Assembly: GCF_001420995.1 (NCBI RefSeq)
Contig: NZ_CP012184.1
Span: 542,501-606,500, forward strand
DNA: 64,000 bases
Origin: Pseudonocardia sp. EC080619-01
GTDB taxonomy: Bacteria; Actinomycetota; Actinomycetes; Mycobacteriales; Pseudonocardiaceae
Reading direction: 5' to 3'
Position 1 is the first letter of the stretch, and each line of letters begins with the position of its first letter. The position numbers and the translations under genes were made by a program. Shown piece after piece: positions 56,444-64,000 of the stretch. Under the pieces are notes generated by a model. It saw nothing but the letters and a program-made list of their open reading frames with translations. It ran no database searches and was not told the DNA's origin.

Positions 56444-57451
56444 TCAGTCGTCGCGAACGGTCACGAGGGCCGGGCTGGAGACGTCGTAGACGGTGCCCTC
56501 GCGGCCGAGCAGCGGGCCGAGCACGGCCGCGCGCCGCTCGGTGGCGGCGCCGTCGGCCCACGGACCCCACAACACCCGGCGGCCCTCGGTGAGGCCGAGC
56601 TCGAACGTCGAGCCCGCCGCGCCCGCCGACAGCGTCTCCACCTGGTCGCGGACCGGCTGCGGCAACGCCCGCAGGACGGCCACGGCGGCGAGCGTGGCCG
56701 GGTCGTCGGGTGCGACCGACGACAGCTGGAGCACGGGCAGCCGCACGTCCGGGGGCGCCGGCCGGTAGGCGAACCCGGCGACGTCGACGAGCATCCGGCC
56801 GTCGGGCGTGTCGGCCAGCGCGACCGGGGTCCGCTCGGTGACGGCCACGGTCAGCGTGTCCGGCCAGGAACGGTCCACGTCGACGGTCGCGACGCCGGGG
56901 ATCGCCGAGACCCGGGAGGCGACGGCGGCGGTGTCGACCGCCGCGAGCGGTGTGCCGATGTCGACGGCGGCGGCGTCGACGACGTCCCGGGCGGGGATCT
57001 GGCGGGCGCCGGTGACCTCGACCGACGCGACCCCGGGCCCGTACTGCGCGAGGCCCCACCACGCGGCGGCGGACACCCCGAGCAGTGCGACGACGACGGT
57101 CGCGACCAGCGCGACCGTCCGACGGCGGCGGTGGCGCGGGTCCCGGGTGCGTCCCCGGTCGGCGGACCGGGCGGCGGTGCGTTCGCGGACCGCGGCCGCG
57201 CTGCGACGCCCGGGGCGCGGGGTGCCGTCCCGCTCCCCCACCGACGGACCGATCTCCTCGCCGTCGGGCCCCCCGTCCCGGTCGGCGGCCGGGTCGGTCT
57301 CCCGCGAGCCGGACCGTCCGGACCGCCCGGACCGCTCGGCGGACCGGCGCTCACGGATGCGGCGGGCGCGCTCGGCGGCCCGTCGCTCCTGCTCGGGGGT
57401 ACGCCGGCCGCCGGTGCCCGCGTCGTCGCCGTCGCCGTCGCCGTCGGTCAT
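56444..57451 (-). CDS. ftsQ: Cell division protein FtsQ
   Basis: A bitopic divisome protein of 335 residues. The cytosolic N-terminus (1-110) is long and strongly charged (RRTPEQERRAAERARRIRE, many Arg, Asp and Gly) and looks disordered. One transmembrane helix is at about 112-135, followed by the POTRA domain (about 141-210: VASVEVTGARQIPARDVVDAA, IPGVATVDVDRSWPDTL) and the FtsQ beta domain to the end (VALADTPDGRMLVDVAGFAYR). It links periplasmic-side synthesis to FtsB/FtsL. The N-terminal tail is longer than in well-studied homologues. Confidence 0.93.
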   Translation of the reverse strand: MTDGDGDGDDAGTGGRRTPEQERRAAERARRIRERRSAERSGRSGRSGSRETDPAADRDGGPDGEEIGPSVGERDGTPRPGRRSAAAVRERTAARSADRGRTRDPRHRRRRTVALVATVVVALLGVSAAAWWGLAQYGPGVASVEVTGARQIPARDVVDAAAVDIGTPLAAVDTAAVASRVSAIPGVATVDVDRSWPDTLTVAVTERTPVALADTPDGRMLVDVAGFAYRPAPPDVRLPVLQLSSVAPDDPATLAAVAVLRALPQPVRDQVETLSAGAAGSTFELGLTEGRRVLWGPWADGAATERRAAVLGPLLGREGTVYDVSSPALVTVRDD

Positions 57452-57500
57452 CGTCGCCCCCGTCCGTGTGCCTCGCCCGGCACGTCACCGCCCGGGCCGG

Positions 57501-58937
57501 TCATGCCCCGTCGTCGCCGACCGCCAGCTCGCGCAGGATCTCCGGGCCGAGCGCCGTGATGTCGCCGGCCCCCATGGTGATCACCGTGTCGCCGTCGGCG
57601 GCGAGCGCCGCGATCGCCGCGGGGGTCTTCTCCCACGACGGTGCGCGGTGCACCCGCTCGGCCGGCAGCCGCACCCGGTCGGTGATCAGGGCCGGGCCGA
57701 CTCCGGGCTCGGGGTCCTCCCGGGCACCGTAGACGTCGAGGACCATCACCTCGTCCGCGAGCGACAGCGACGCGCCGAACTCGCCCGCGAACAGCCGGGT
57801 CCGGGAGTACAGGTGGGGCTGGAACGCCACCAGCACCCGTCCGCGGCGGCCCTGGACCACCGGCGCGGCCTCGCGCGCGGCGCGCAGGGTCGCGGCGACC
57901 TCGGTGGGGTGGTGGGCGTAGTCGTCGTAGACGGCGACGCCGCGGACGCGGCCCTTGAACTCGAACCGCCGCTGCACCCCGCCGAACCCGGCGAGCCCCT
58001 CGAGCAGGGCCGCCGGATCCTGGTCGACGGCGGTCCCGGCGAGGAACGCACCGAGCGCGTTGAGCGCCATGTGCTCGCCCGGCACGCCGAGTGCGAGCTC
58101 GTGCTCCTCGCCGCCCCACCGGAACCGGGTGCGGGACCCGACGCCGTCGGGCGCGAAGTCGAGCAATCGCGCGTCCTGCGAGCCGGTGGCGGTGCGGCCG
58201 TAGCGGCGCACGGTGGTCCCGGCACGCTCGGCGTGCACCGCGACCAGCTCGGAGCCCGGGTCGTCGGCGCAGGTGACCAGGGTGGCGCCGGGGACGAGCC
58301 GCTCCAGGAACCGCTCGAACACGGCGCGGTAGGTGGCCTCGTCGCCGTGGTGGTCGAGGTGGTCGGGCTCGACGTTGGTGACGACCGCGACCGACGGCGC
58401 GAACGCGGTGAAGGAGCCGTCGCTCTCGTCGGCCTCGACGACGAAGACGTCGCCGCTGCCGTGGTGGGCCCCGCTGCCCGACACCGACAGGTCGCCGCCG
58501 ATGGCGAACGACGGGTCGGCGCCCGTGTGCTGGAGGGCGACGGTGACCATCGACGTCGTCGACGTCTTGCCGTGCGTCCCGGCGACCGCGACGAGCCGTC
58601 GGCCCTCGGTGAGCGCGGCGAGCGCGACCGCCCGGTGGACGACCTGCAGGCCCTGCTCGCGGGCGGCGGCCAGCTCCGGGTTGGTCTCCCGGATCGCGGT
58701 GGAGACGACGACCGTCGGCGGGTCCTCGCCGTCGTGGCGCAGGTGGGCGGCGTCGTGACCGACCTCGACCCGGGCACCGAGCGCGCGCAGCGCGGTGACG
58801 GTCCGGGACTCGCGGGCGTCGGAGCCCGAGACGGTGATCCCGCGGGCCAGCAGGATGCGGGCGATCCCGCTCATGCCGGCCCCGCCGATCCCGATCAGGT
58901 GGACGTGCCGGCCGAGTGCCGTGTCGACACCGCTCAC
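57501..58937 (-). CDS. murC: UDP-N-acetylmuramate-L-alanine ligase
   Basis: Adds L-Ala to UDP-MurNAc with ATP; 478 residues, normal length. The UDP-binding domain has [18 protein letters not shown] (13-30). The ATP loop is GTHGKTSTT (120-128). Other motifs are [25 protein letters not shown] with catalytic His, [10 protein letters not shown], and the C-terminal [16 protein letters not shown] and HLYSRTRLF. The start GTG at 58937 overlaps the murG stop by 4 bp. The product is edited by the PgeF protein encoded nearby. Confidence 0.97.
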   Translation of the reverse strand: MSGVDTALGRHVHLIGIGGAGMSGIARILLARGITVSGSDARESRTVTALRALGARVEVGHDAAHLRHDGEDPPTVVVSTAIRETNPELAAAREQGLQVVHRAVALAALTEGRRLVAVAGTHGKTSTTSMVTVALQHTGADPSFAIGGDLSVSGSGAHHGSGDVFVVEADESDGSFTAFAPSVAVVTNVEPDHLDHHGDEATYRAVFERFLERLVPGATLVTCADDPGSELVAVHAERAGTTVRRYGRTATGSQDARLLDFAPDGVGSRTRFRWGGEEHELALGVPGEHMALNALGAFLAGTAVDQDPAALLEGLAGFGGVQRRFEFKGRVRGVAVYDDYAHHPTEVAATLRAAREAAPVVQGRRGRVLVAFQPHLYSRTRLFAGEFGASLSLADEVMVLDVYGAREDPEPGVGPALITDRVRLPAERVHRAPSWEKTPAAIAALAADGDTVITMGAGDITALGPEILRELAVGDDGA

Positions 58938-61900
58938 CGCCCCGCCACCTCCATCACGATCCGCGCGATCTTCTCGTCCGCCTCGCCGTGCCCGGCCGCG
59001 CGGGCCCGGCGGCCCATCGCCAGGGCGAGGTCCGGATCGGTGAGCATCGGCACGAGCTCGTCGAGCGCCCGCTCGGCGGTCAGGTCCTCGTCGGCGACGA
59101 GCTTCCCGCCACCGGCCTGGACGACCGGGCGGGCGTTGAGCGCCTGCTCCCCGTTGCCGTGCGGCAGCGGGACGTAGACGGCGGGCAGCCCGACCGCGGT
59201 CAGCTCGGCGACCGTGGTCATGCCGGACCGGCCGAGGACGACGTCGGCCGACGCGTAGGCCAGGTCCATCCGGTCGATGTAGGGCATCGGGACGTACCCG
59301 GGCCGCGGGTCGGCCGGGGTGCCGTTCTTCCCGTAGGCGTGCAGCACGGAGATGCCGCGCTCGGTGAGCGTCGGCAGGATCGCGGCCACCGCCTCGTTGA
59401 GGGAACGCGCGCCCTGCGAGCCCCCGAAGACGAGCAGCACCGGCCCGTGCGGGGGCAGGTTGAAGTAGGTCCTGGCCTCCGGGCGCAGCGCGGCCCGGTC
59501 GAGCGTGGTGATCGACCGGCGCAGCGGCATGCCGACCACCTCCTCGTTCGCGAGCCCGGTACCCGGGACGGCGGTGCAGACGGCCGCGGCGAACCGCGCG
59601 CCGACCTTGTTCGCCAGCCCGGCGCGGGCGTTCGCCTCGTGCACGACGACCGGGACCCGGTTGCGGGCGCCGAGGTAGGCCGGCAGCGAGACGAACCCGC
59701 CGAACCCGACGACGACGTCGGCCTCCGCCGCCTCCAGCACCTCGCGTACCCGCTTGACGGCACCGCGGACGTTGCCGGGCAGCTTCAGCAGGTCGGCGCT
59801 GGGCTTACGGGGCAGCGGCACCGGCGGGATCAGCTCGAGCGGGTAGCCGCGGGCCGGGATCAGCTGGGTGTCCAGGCCCTTCTCGGTGCCGAGCGCGGTG
59901 ACCCGGGCGCCGGGGACGAGTCGGCGGACGGCGTCGGCGACGGCGAGGGCCGGCTCGATGTGCCCGGCCGAGCCACCCCCGGCGACGACGACCGACAGCG
60001 CGCCCGGGACGGGCGCCGGCGTCTGCTCCCCCGCCGGCCGGGTGGTCGCGGGCGGGAAGGCACGGGTGCCGTCGGGGCGGGGTCCCGGGGTGCCGGGGGC
60101 TCCGGAGCCGCCCGGGGCACCGGGCACGCCCGGTCCGCCGGGGCCCTCGGGGGTTCCGGCGCCGGCGAGGTTCGTGGCCGGTGGCGGTCCCTGCGGGGCA
60201 CCGGTGTCCGGCCGGTCCTGCGCACCGGGCGGCGGGAACGGGCCGCCCGGGAACGGTCCGGGCTGGCCGGGCTGGCCGGGCTGCTGACCGTGCTGGCCGG
60301 GCTGCTGACCGTGCTGGCCGGGCTGCTGACCGGGGATCGGCTGACCGCCCGGGTGGGGCGGCCGGCCGGGCGCCGCCTGGGCACCACCGGGCTGGGCACC
60401 ACCGGGCTGGGCACCACCGGGCTGTGCGCCACCGGGCTGTGCGCCACCGGGCTGTGTGCCGAACCGCTGCTGCGGTCCGGTGGGGTGCTGCTGCCCCGGG
60501 GGCATCGCGTGGCCGGCGGGGAACGGGCCGGGCGGCACCGTGCCACCGGGCTGTCCCGGCCGTCCCTGCCACGCCTGCTGGCCCGGCTGCACCGGACGAG
60601 GCTGCTGCCCGGGTGCGCCCTGCTGCGGGTGCTGCCCGAATGCGCCCTCCTGCGGCTGCTGCCCGGGGGCTCCCGGCTGCCGGTACCCGGGTTGCTGACC
60701 GGGCATCGGCCGGCCCGTCTGGGCGGGGTAGGGGGGCATGCCCGGATGGGACCCGGCCACACCGGGGCCGTTCGGCCGGGCCGGTCCACCGGGCTGCCCC
60801 GGGCCACCGGCCTGTGCCGGGCCTCCGGGCTGTCCCGGGCCTCCGGCATGCGGGAAGCCTCCCGACGAGACGGCGCCGGGACCGGACTGCTGCCCCGGAC
60901 CGGCCTGCTGCGCGGGTCCGCCGGCGGGCGGCTGGGCGCCGGAGGAGGCGGGACCGGTGGGTCCGACCGGGCCTCCGGACTGCGGCGGTCGGCCGGACGC
61001 GCCGCCTGCGGGGGCCTGGCCACCGGTCGACGAGGGGCCGCCCGTCCACGATGCTCCGGGGTGCGCCCCGGAGGGGCCGGGCCCACCCGGACGGCCGGGG
61101 GCGCCTGCGCCCGGACGGCCCGCGGCGGGGATCCCGCGCGGCCCGGTCGTCGAGAGCGCGGCCGCGTCGCGGCCGGTCGGGCCCTGCTGCGGGCCGGCCG
61201 CCGGGATGTCCGGTCGCGGCTCGCCCTGCGGGCCGGTGGCGGTGGTCGGCACGTCGGTGGTGCCGTCGCCGGTGTCCGGTCCCGAGCCGGTCGTGCCGCC
61301 CGGGCGGGACGGGCTGCCGGATGCGGACGCGGCAGCACCGGGGTCGGCGGCACCCGGCTCCACGGCACCCGGCCCGGACCCGGCGGCCGCGGCCTCGCCG
61401 TCCCCGGACGATCCAGGGGCCGGCTCCACGGCACCGGACCCGGCAGCACCGGACTCGGCAGCCCCGGACTCGGCAGCCCCGGACTCGGCAGGCCCGTTCC
61501 CGGCAGGCCCGGAACCAGGGGTTCCTGACCCGGCAGGCCCGGACCCGGCAGCACCGGTCGGCTCGGCACCGGTGGAGCCGGCACCGCTCGACGCGGAACC
61601 GGACCCGGCGGAACCCGACGAGGCGGACGACGGCGTGGCAGATGCCGAGGTCGCGGAGCCCGACGACGCGGGCCCCGAGGGCGCGGCTCCCGGCCGGGCG
61701 GCCCCGTCCGCCGGCTCGCCCGGGGGCGTGTCGCCCGGGGTCCCGTCGGTCGCCGCCTGCGGGCCGGTCGCCGGGTCGCGGTCCGTCCCGGCCGGGCCGT
61801 CCGGGGCGCCGTGGCCGCCGGTGCCCTGCTCCGGCGCTCCACCGTTCGGGCCGGCCGGGTGGCCGGACGGCCGGTTCCCGGGGGGCCGGGCACCGGCCCC

Positions 61901-62740
61901 GGACGGGGGCTGCTGCCCTCGGGGGCCGAATCCGCCGGTGCCGGGCTCCTGCGGCACGGACGGCGTGAACAGTCCGCCGGGGGGCATCGAGCCGGGCGGG
62001 GTCGGGCCGGACGAGGTCGGACCGGACGGGGCCGGGCCGGGCCCGGCGCCGGACGGACGACCGGCGGCACCGGATCCACCGGTACGCCGCGGCAGGTCAC
62101 CGGGGTCTCCCCCGTCACGCGGCGCACCACCGGCGGGTGCTCCGCCGTCGCGCGGCGGGCGCGCATCACGCGGACCGGGCTCGTCGCTGCGGGAGGCACC
62201 GTTCCGGGAGGTCCCGTTCGGCGCGCCACCGTGCGGCGCGGAGCCGCGCGCGCCAGGACCGTGGGCCCCCGGACCGTGCGACCCGGAACCGTGCGGCCCG
62301 GAACCGTGGGTCCCGGGACCGTCCGTGGCGGAACCGTCCGGCTCGGAACCGTGCGGGGCCGCCCCGTTCACCCCCGTTCCACCGGGGACCGGACGGAACG
62401 ACTGCCGTCCGCCGTGGGTGTACGGGTCCCACCCGGTGCCGGGCAGCCGCTGCGGGCCACGCGCCTCCTCCGGCGCGGGCACTCCGGCGGGATCCGTGCC
62501 CACGGACCGGTCGTTCGCGGACGGGTCGGACCCGGCCGGCGGGCCCGGCCACGTGCCGCCGGTCCCGGACGCGGTCCCGAAGACGACGCCGTCCGGCTCC
62601 ACCGGGGACGACCCGGTCGGCCGTCCCATGGTCGGCCGGCGGGGGCCGCCGGCCGCGCCCGGTCCGGGACCACGGCCGTCGCGGCCTGCGCCGCCGTCGC
62701 CCGTACCCCCGGTACCGCCGCTGTGATCCGTGCCCGTCAC
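58934..62740 (-). CDS. murG: MurG glycosyltransferase with giant low-complexity N-terminal extension
   Basis: The C-terminal about 355 residues (914-1268) are a complete MurG, which transfers GlcNAc to lipid I to make lipid II on the inner membrane face: [80 protein letters not shown] and [13 protein letters not shown]. In front lie about 913 residues of Pro/Gly/Ala/Gln/Ser/Thr-rich sequence with short tandem repeats and few hydrophobic residues. The GTG at 62740 follows the ftsW stop by 60 bp and has AAGGGG nine bases upstream. No stop interrupts the frame. A GTG at 60127 (residue 872) would give a normal 397-residue MurG with only a weak Shine-Dalgarno, so the extension needs proof. MurG family length is usually 350-400. 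Confidence 0.8.
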   Translation of the reverse strand: MTGTDHSGGTGGTGDGGAGRDGRGPGPGAAGGPRRPTMGRPTGSSPVEPDGVVFGTASGTGGTWPGPPAGSDPSANDRSVGTDPAGVPAPEEARGPQRLPGTGWDPYTHGGRQSFRPVPGGTGVNGAAPHGSEPDGSATDGPGTHGSGPHGSGSHGPGAHGPGARGSAPHGGAPNGTSRNGASRSDEPGPRDARPPRDGGAPAGGAPRDGGDPGDLPRRTGGSGAAGRPSGAGPGPAPSGPTSSGPTPPGSMPPGGLFTPSVPQEPGTGGFGPRGQQPPSGAGARPPGNRPSGHPAGPNGGAPEQGTGGHGAPDGPAGTDRDPATGPQAATDGTPGDTPPGEPADGAARPGAAPSGPASSGSATSASATPSSASSGSAGSGSASSGAGSTGAEPTGAAGSGPAGSGTPGSGPAGNGPAESGAAESGAAESGAAGSGAVEPAPGSSGDGEAAAAGSGPGAVEPGAADPGAAASASGSPSRPGGTTGSGPDTGDGTTDVPTTATGPQGEPRPDIPAAGPQQGPTGRDAAALSTTGPRGIPAAGRPGAGAPGRPGGPGPSGAHPGASWTGGPSSTGGQAPAGGASGRPPQSGGPVGPTGPASSGAQPPAGGPAQQAGPGQQSGPGAVSSGGFPHAGGPGQPGGPAQAGGPGQPGGPARPNGPGVAGSHPGMPPYPAQTGRPMPGQQPGYRQPGAPGQQPQEGAFGQHPQQGAPGQQPRPVQPGQQAWQGRPGQPGGTVPPGPFPAGHAMPPGQQHPTGPQQRFGTQPGGAQPGGAQPGGAQPGGAQPGGAQAAPGRPPHPGGQPIPGQQPGQHGQQPGQHGQQPGQPGQPGPFPGGPFPPPGAQDRPDTGAPQGPPPATNLAGAGTPEGPGGPGVPGAPGGSGAPGTPGPRPDGTRAFPPATTRPAGEQTPAPVPGALSVVVAGGGSAGHIEPALAVADAVRRLVPGARVTALGTEKGLDTQLIPARGYPLELIPPVPLPRKPSADLLKLPGNVRGAVKRVREVLEAAEADVVVGFGGFVSLPAYLGARNRVPVVVHEANARAGLANKVGARFAAAVCTAVPGTGLANEEVVGMPLRRSITTLDRAALRPEARTYFNLPPHGPVLLVFGGSQGARSLNEAVAAILPTLTERGISVLHAYGKNGTPADPRPGYVPMPYIDRMDLAYASADVVLGRSGMTTVAELTAVGLPAVYVPLPHGNGEQALNARPVVQAGGGKLVADEDLTAERALDELVPMLTDPDLALAMGRRARAAGHGEADEKIARIVMEVAGR
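60279..60331. repeat. 21-bp tandem repeat in murG extension
   Basis: Two and a half copies of a 21-base unit encode GQHGQQP repeats at about residues 804-821 of the long MurG. Confidence 0.8.
60380..60454. repeat. 15-bp tandem repeat in murG extension
   Basis: Five copies of a 15-base unit encode consecutive GGAQP pentapeptides at about residues 763-787. All length steps are multiples of three, keeping the frame. Confidence 0.85.
61451..61495. repeat. 15-bp tandem repeat in murG extension
   Basis: Three 15-base units encode ESGAA-type pentapeptides at about residues 416-430, in a wider region of degenerate GSGPAG-like repeats. Confidence 0.75.
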
Positions 62741-62800
62741 GCTCTCGTGCCCCTTGCGTCGTCCGACTACGTCACGGTCCCGTGGAGGGACCTCAGGTCC

Positions 62801-64000
62801 TCACCGCGCCGCCCACCGCGACGCCGGTCCCGGCGTCCGGTAGGGCTGCGGCAGCGGGAGCCGCAGCAGCTTCGCCACGCGCCCCTGCCCGTCCTTCCGG
62901 AGCGCGGCGACCGCCTCCGGCTCGTGCCGGGCCGCGTTCGTGATCAGCCCGAACAGGAACATCGTCACCACCAGCGAGGTGCCGCCGGAGGAGATCAGCG
63001 GGAGCTGCAGACCGGTGACGGGCAGCAGCCCCACGACGTACCCGATGTTGATCGAGGCCTGGACGACCAGGCCCGTCGTCGACGTCGCGACCACGATCCG
63101 CAGCCACGGGTCGGTGTTGCGGGCGGCGATCCGCATCCCGGTGTAGGCCAGCGTCGCGAACAACGCCAGCACCGCGAACGCACCGACCAGCCCCAGCTCC
63201 TCGCCGATGATGGCGAAGATGAAGTCGTTGTGGGCGTTCGGCAGGTAGTCCCACTTCGCGCGGCCCTGCCCCAGCCCGGCGCCGAACAGGCCGCCGTCGG
63301 CCAGGGCGTAGAGCGCCTGGGTCGCCTGGTAGGCCGGGCCCAGCGGGTCCGAGGTCGCCGGCGACAGGAACGCGGTGATCCGGCTCGCCCGGTAGCCGGC
63401 GGTGAGGCCGAGCAGCGCGGCGCCCACCAGGCCGCCGCCCGCGATCAGCGCGAGCAGCTTCAGCGGGGCGCCGCCGAAGTAGAGCAGGGCCAGCATCACG
63501 ATGCCGACCGAGATCGTCATGCCCAGGTCGGGCTGCAGGACCAGCAGCGTGAAGATCACCAGGGTGACCGGCACGACCGGGTTCAGCGCGTGCTTCCAGC
63601 GGTGCATCACGGCCCGCCGCGCGACGAGGACGTGCGCACCCCACAGGGTCAGCGCGATCTTCACCATCTCCGACGGCTGCAGCGACACCGGCCCGAACGC
63701 GAACCACGACCGGGCACCGCCGCGGATCGCGCCGACGCCGGGGATCAGCACCGCGATCAGCGTCCCGATCCCGATAATCAGCAGCACGGGCGCCGCGGCG
63801 CGCAGCCGGCGGGGCGGCACCCGCACCCCGATGTAGAACAGCACCAGCCCCACGCCGCAGAACATGAGCTGACGGGTGAACACGGAGTACGCCGACCCGG
63901 TCGACACCGACGACGCCGACAGCACCATGACCAGGCCGAACAGGGTCAGCAGCCCGAAGACGCCGAGGACCAGGTGCAGCGAGGTGAGCGGCCGGCGCAG
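62801..64000 (-). CDS. ftsW: FtsW, septal peptidoglycan polymerase (partial)
   Basis: A SEDS-family polytopic glycosyltransferase that polymerises lipid II at the septum with a class B penicillin-binding protein. The frame is open to the window end, so the start and first part are missing; about 399 residues are visible, with eight or nine transmembrane helices. Seen are MVLSASSVSTG, GARSWFAFGPVSLQPSEMVKIAL with the catalytic-region Pro and Glu, LVLQPDLGMTIS with the conserved Asp, GAGLGQGRAKWDYLPNAHNDFIFAIIGEE (split over loop 4), and PLISSGGTSL. The tail after the last helix is basic (RKDGQGRVAKLLRLP). It is followed by the long murG. Confidence 0.95.
   Translation of the reverse strand: MRRPLTSLHLVLGVFGLLTLFGLVMVLSASSVSTGSAYSVFTRQLMFCGVGLVLFYIGVRVPPRRLRAAAPVLLIIGIGTLIAVLIPGVGAIRGGARSWFAFGPVSLQPSEMVKIALTLWGAHVLVARRAVMHRWKHALNPVVPVTLVIFTLLVLQPDLGMTISVGIVMLALLYFGGAPLKLLALIAGGGLVGAALLGLTAGYRASRITAFLSPATSDPLGPAYQATQALYALADGGLFGAGLGQGRAKWDYLPNAHNDFIFAIIGEELGLVGAFAVLALFATLAYTGMRIAARNTDPWLRIVVATSTTGLVVQASINIGYVVGLLPVTGLQLPLISSGGTSLVVTMFLFGLITNAARHEPEAVAALRKDGQGRVAKLLRLPLPQPYRTPGPASRWAAR

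Noticed and set aside
60738..62726. A 662-codon plus-strand open frame opposite the murG extension
   Set aside because: It mirrors a Pro/Gly/Ala-rich coding frame on the other strand, has no recognisable domain and lies antisense inside the dcw cluster.
62741..62800. Small gene between ftsW and murG
   Set aside because: Only 60 bp, holding the AAGGGG ribosome-binding sequence of murG; no ORF with a start and useful length.

Overview
This is a very GC-rich actinobacterial chromosome segment with strong third-position G/C bias. Leaderless-looking GTG/ATG starts sit about 6-8 bases after TANNNT boxes. The gene set (dual-function PriA, Wag31/SepF/YggT division block, ileS T-box, PaaX, DUF222-HNH and DUF3558 proteins) points to the Pseudonocardiaceae, probably a Pseudonocardia-like organism. 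The genus is inferred from gene content only. I saw no rRNA, tRNA, CRISPR array, transposase or integrase.

Left part (1-20.7 kb). The histidine pathway is encoded on the minus strand but broken into three blocks: hisD-hisC-hisB (19.1-16.1 kb), hisH (11.0-10.4 kb) and priA-hisF-hisI (4.4-2.5 kb). One gap holds an ABC transporter with a divergent two-component system. The other holds a VOC protein, a 52-bp tandem repeat, a DUF222-HNH endonuclease, a duplicated DUF3558-lipoprotein/YxxxD-protein cassette (one copy decayed) and an SDR enzyme. A TetR regulator, a response regulator with a degenerate receiver and a DUF2236 protein lie at the left edge.

Middle (20.7-37.1 kb). This contains an AlkZ-like winged-helix protein and the nadA-nadB-nadC operon, divergent from an NrtR-type Nudix regulator with a perfect palindrome between them. 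An ABC-F protein follows, preceded by a three-codon MRL mini-ORF and a hairpin that covers its Shine-Dalgarno. Then come an MFS exporter, a PemK/MazF-like protein, a zinc alcohol dehydrogenase, thioredoxin, a SulP-carbonic anhydrase fusion with candidate Fur/Zur-like and CRP-like sites, bioA and a PaaX regulator.

Right part (37.1-64 kb, almost all minus strand). This is a housekeeping and cell-division block: dnaE1, an rluD-type pseudouridine synthase, lspA, a K+/H+ antiporter, a methyltransferase, ileS with a T-box leader, wag31, yggT, sepF, yggS, pgeF, ftsZ, ftsQ, murC, murG and ftsW (cut by the window end). The most striking feature is murG: its reading frame runs 1268 codons, with a normal ~355-residue glycosyltransferase at the C-terminus and about 913 residues of repetitive Pro/Gly/Ala/Gln-rich sequence in front. 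Another protein of the block (49.6-51.0 kb) also carries a very long low-complexity segment.
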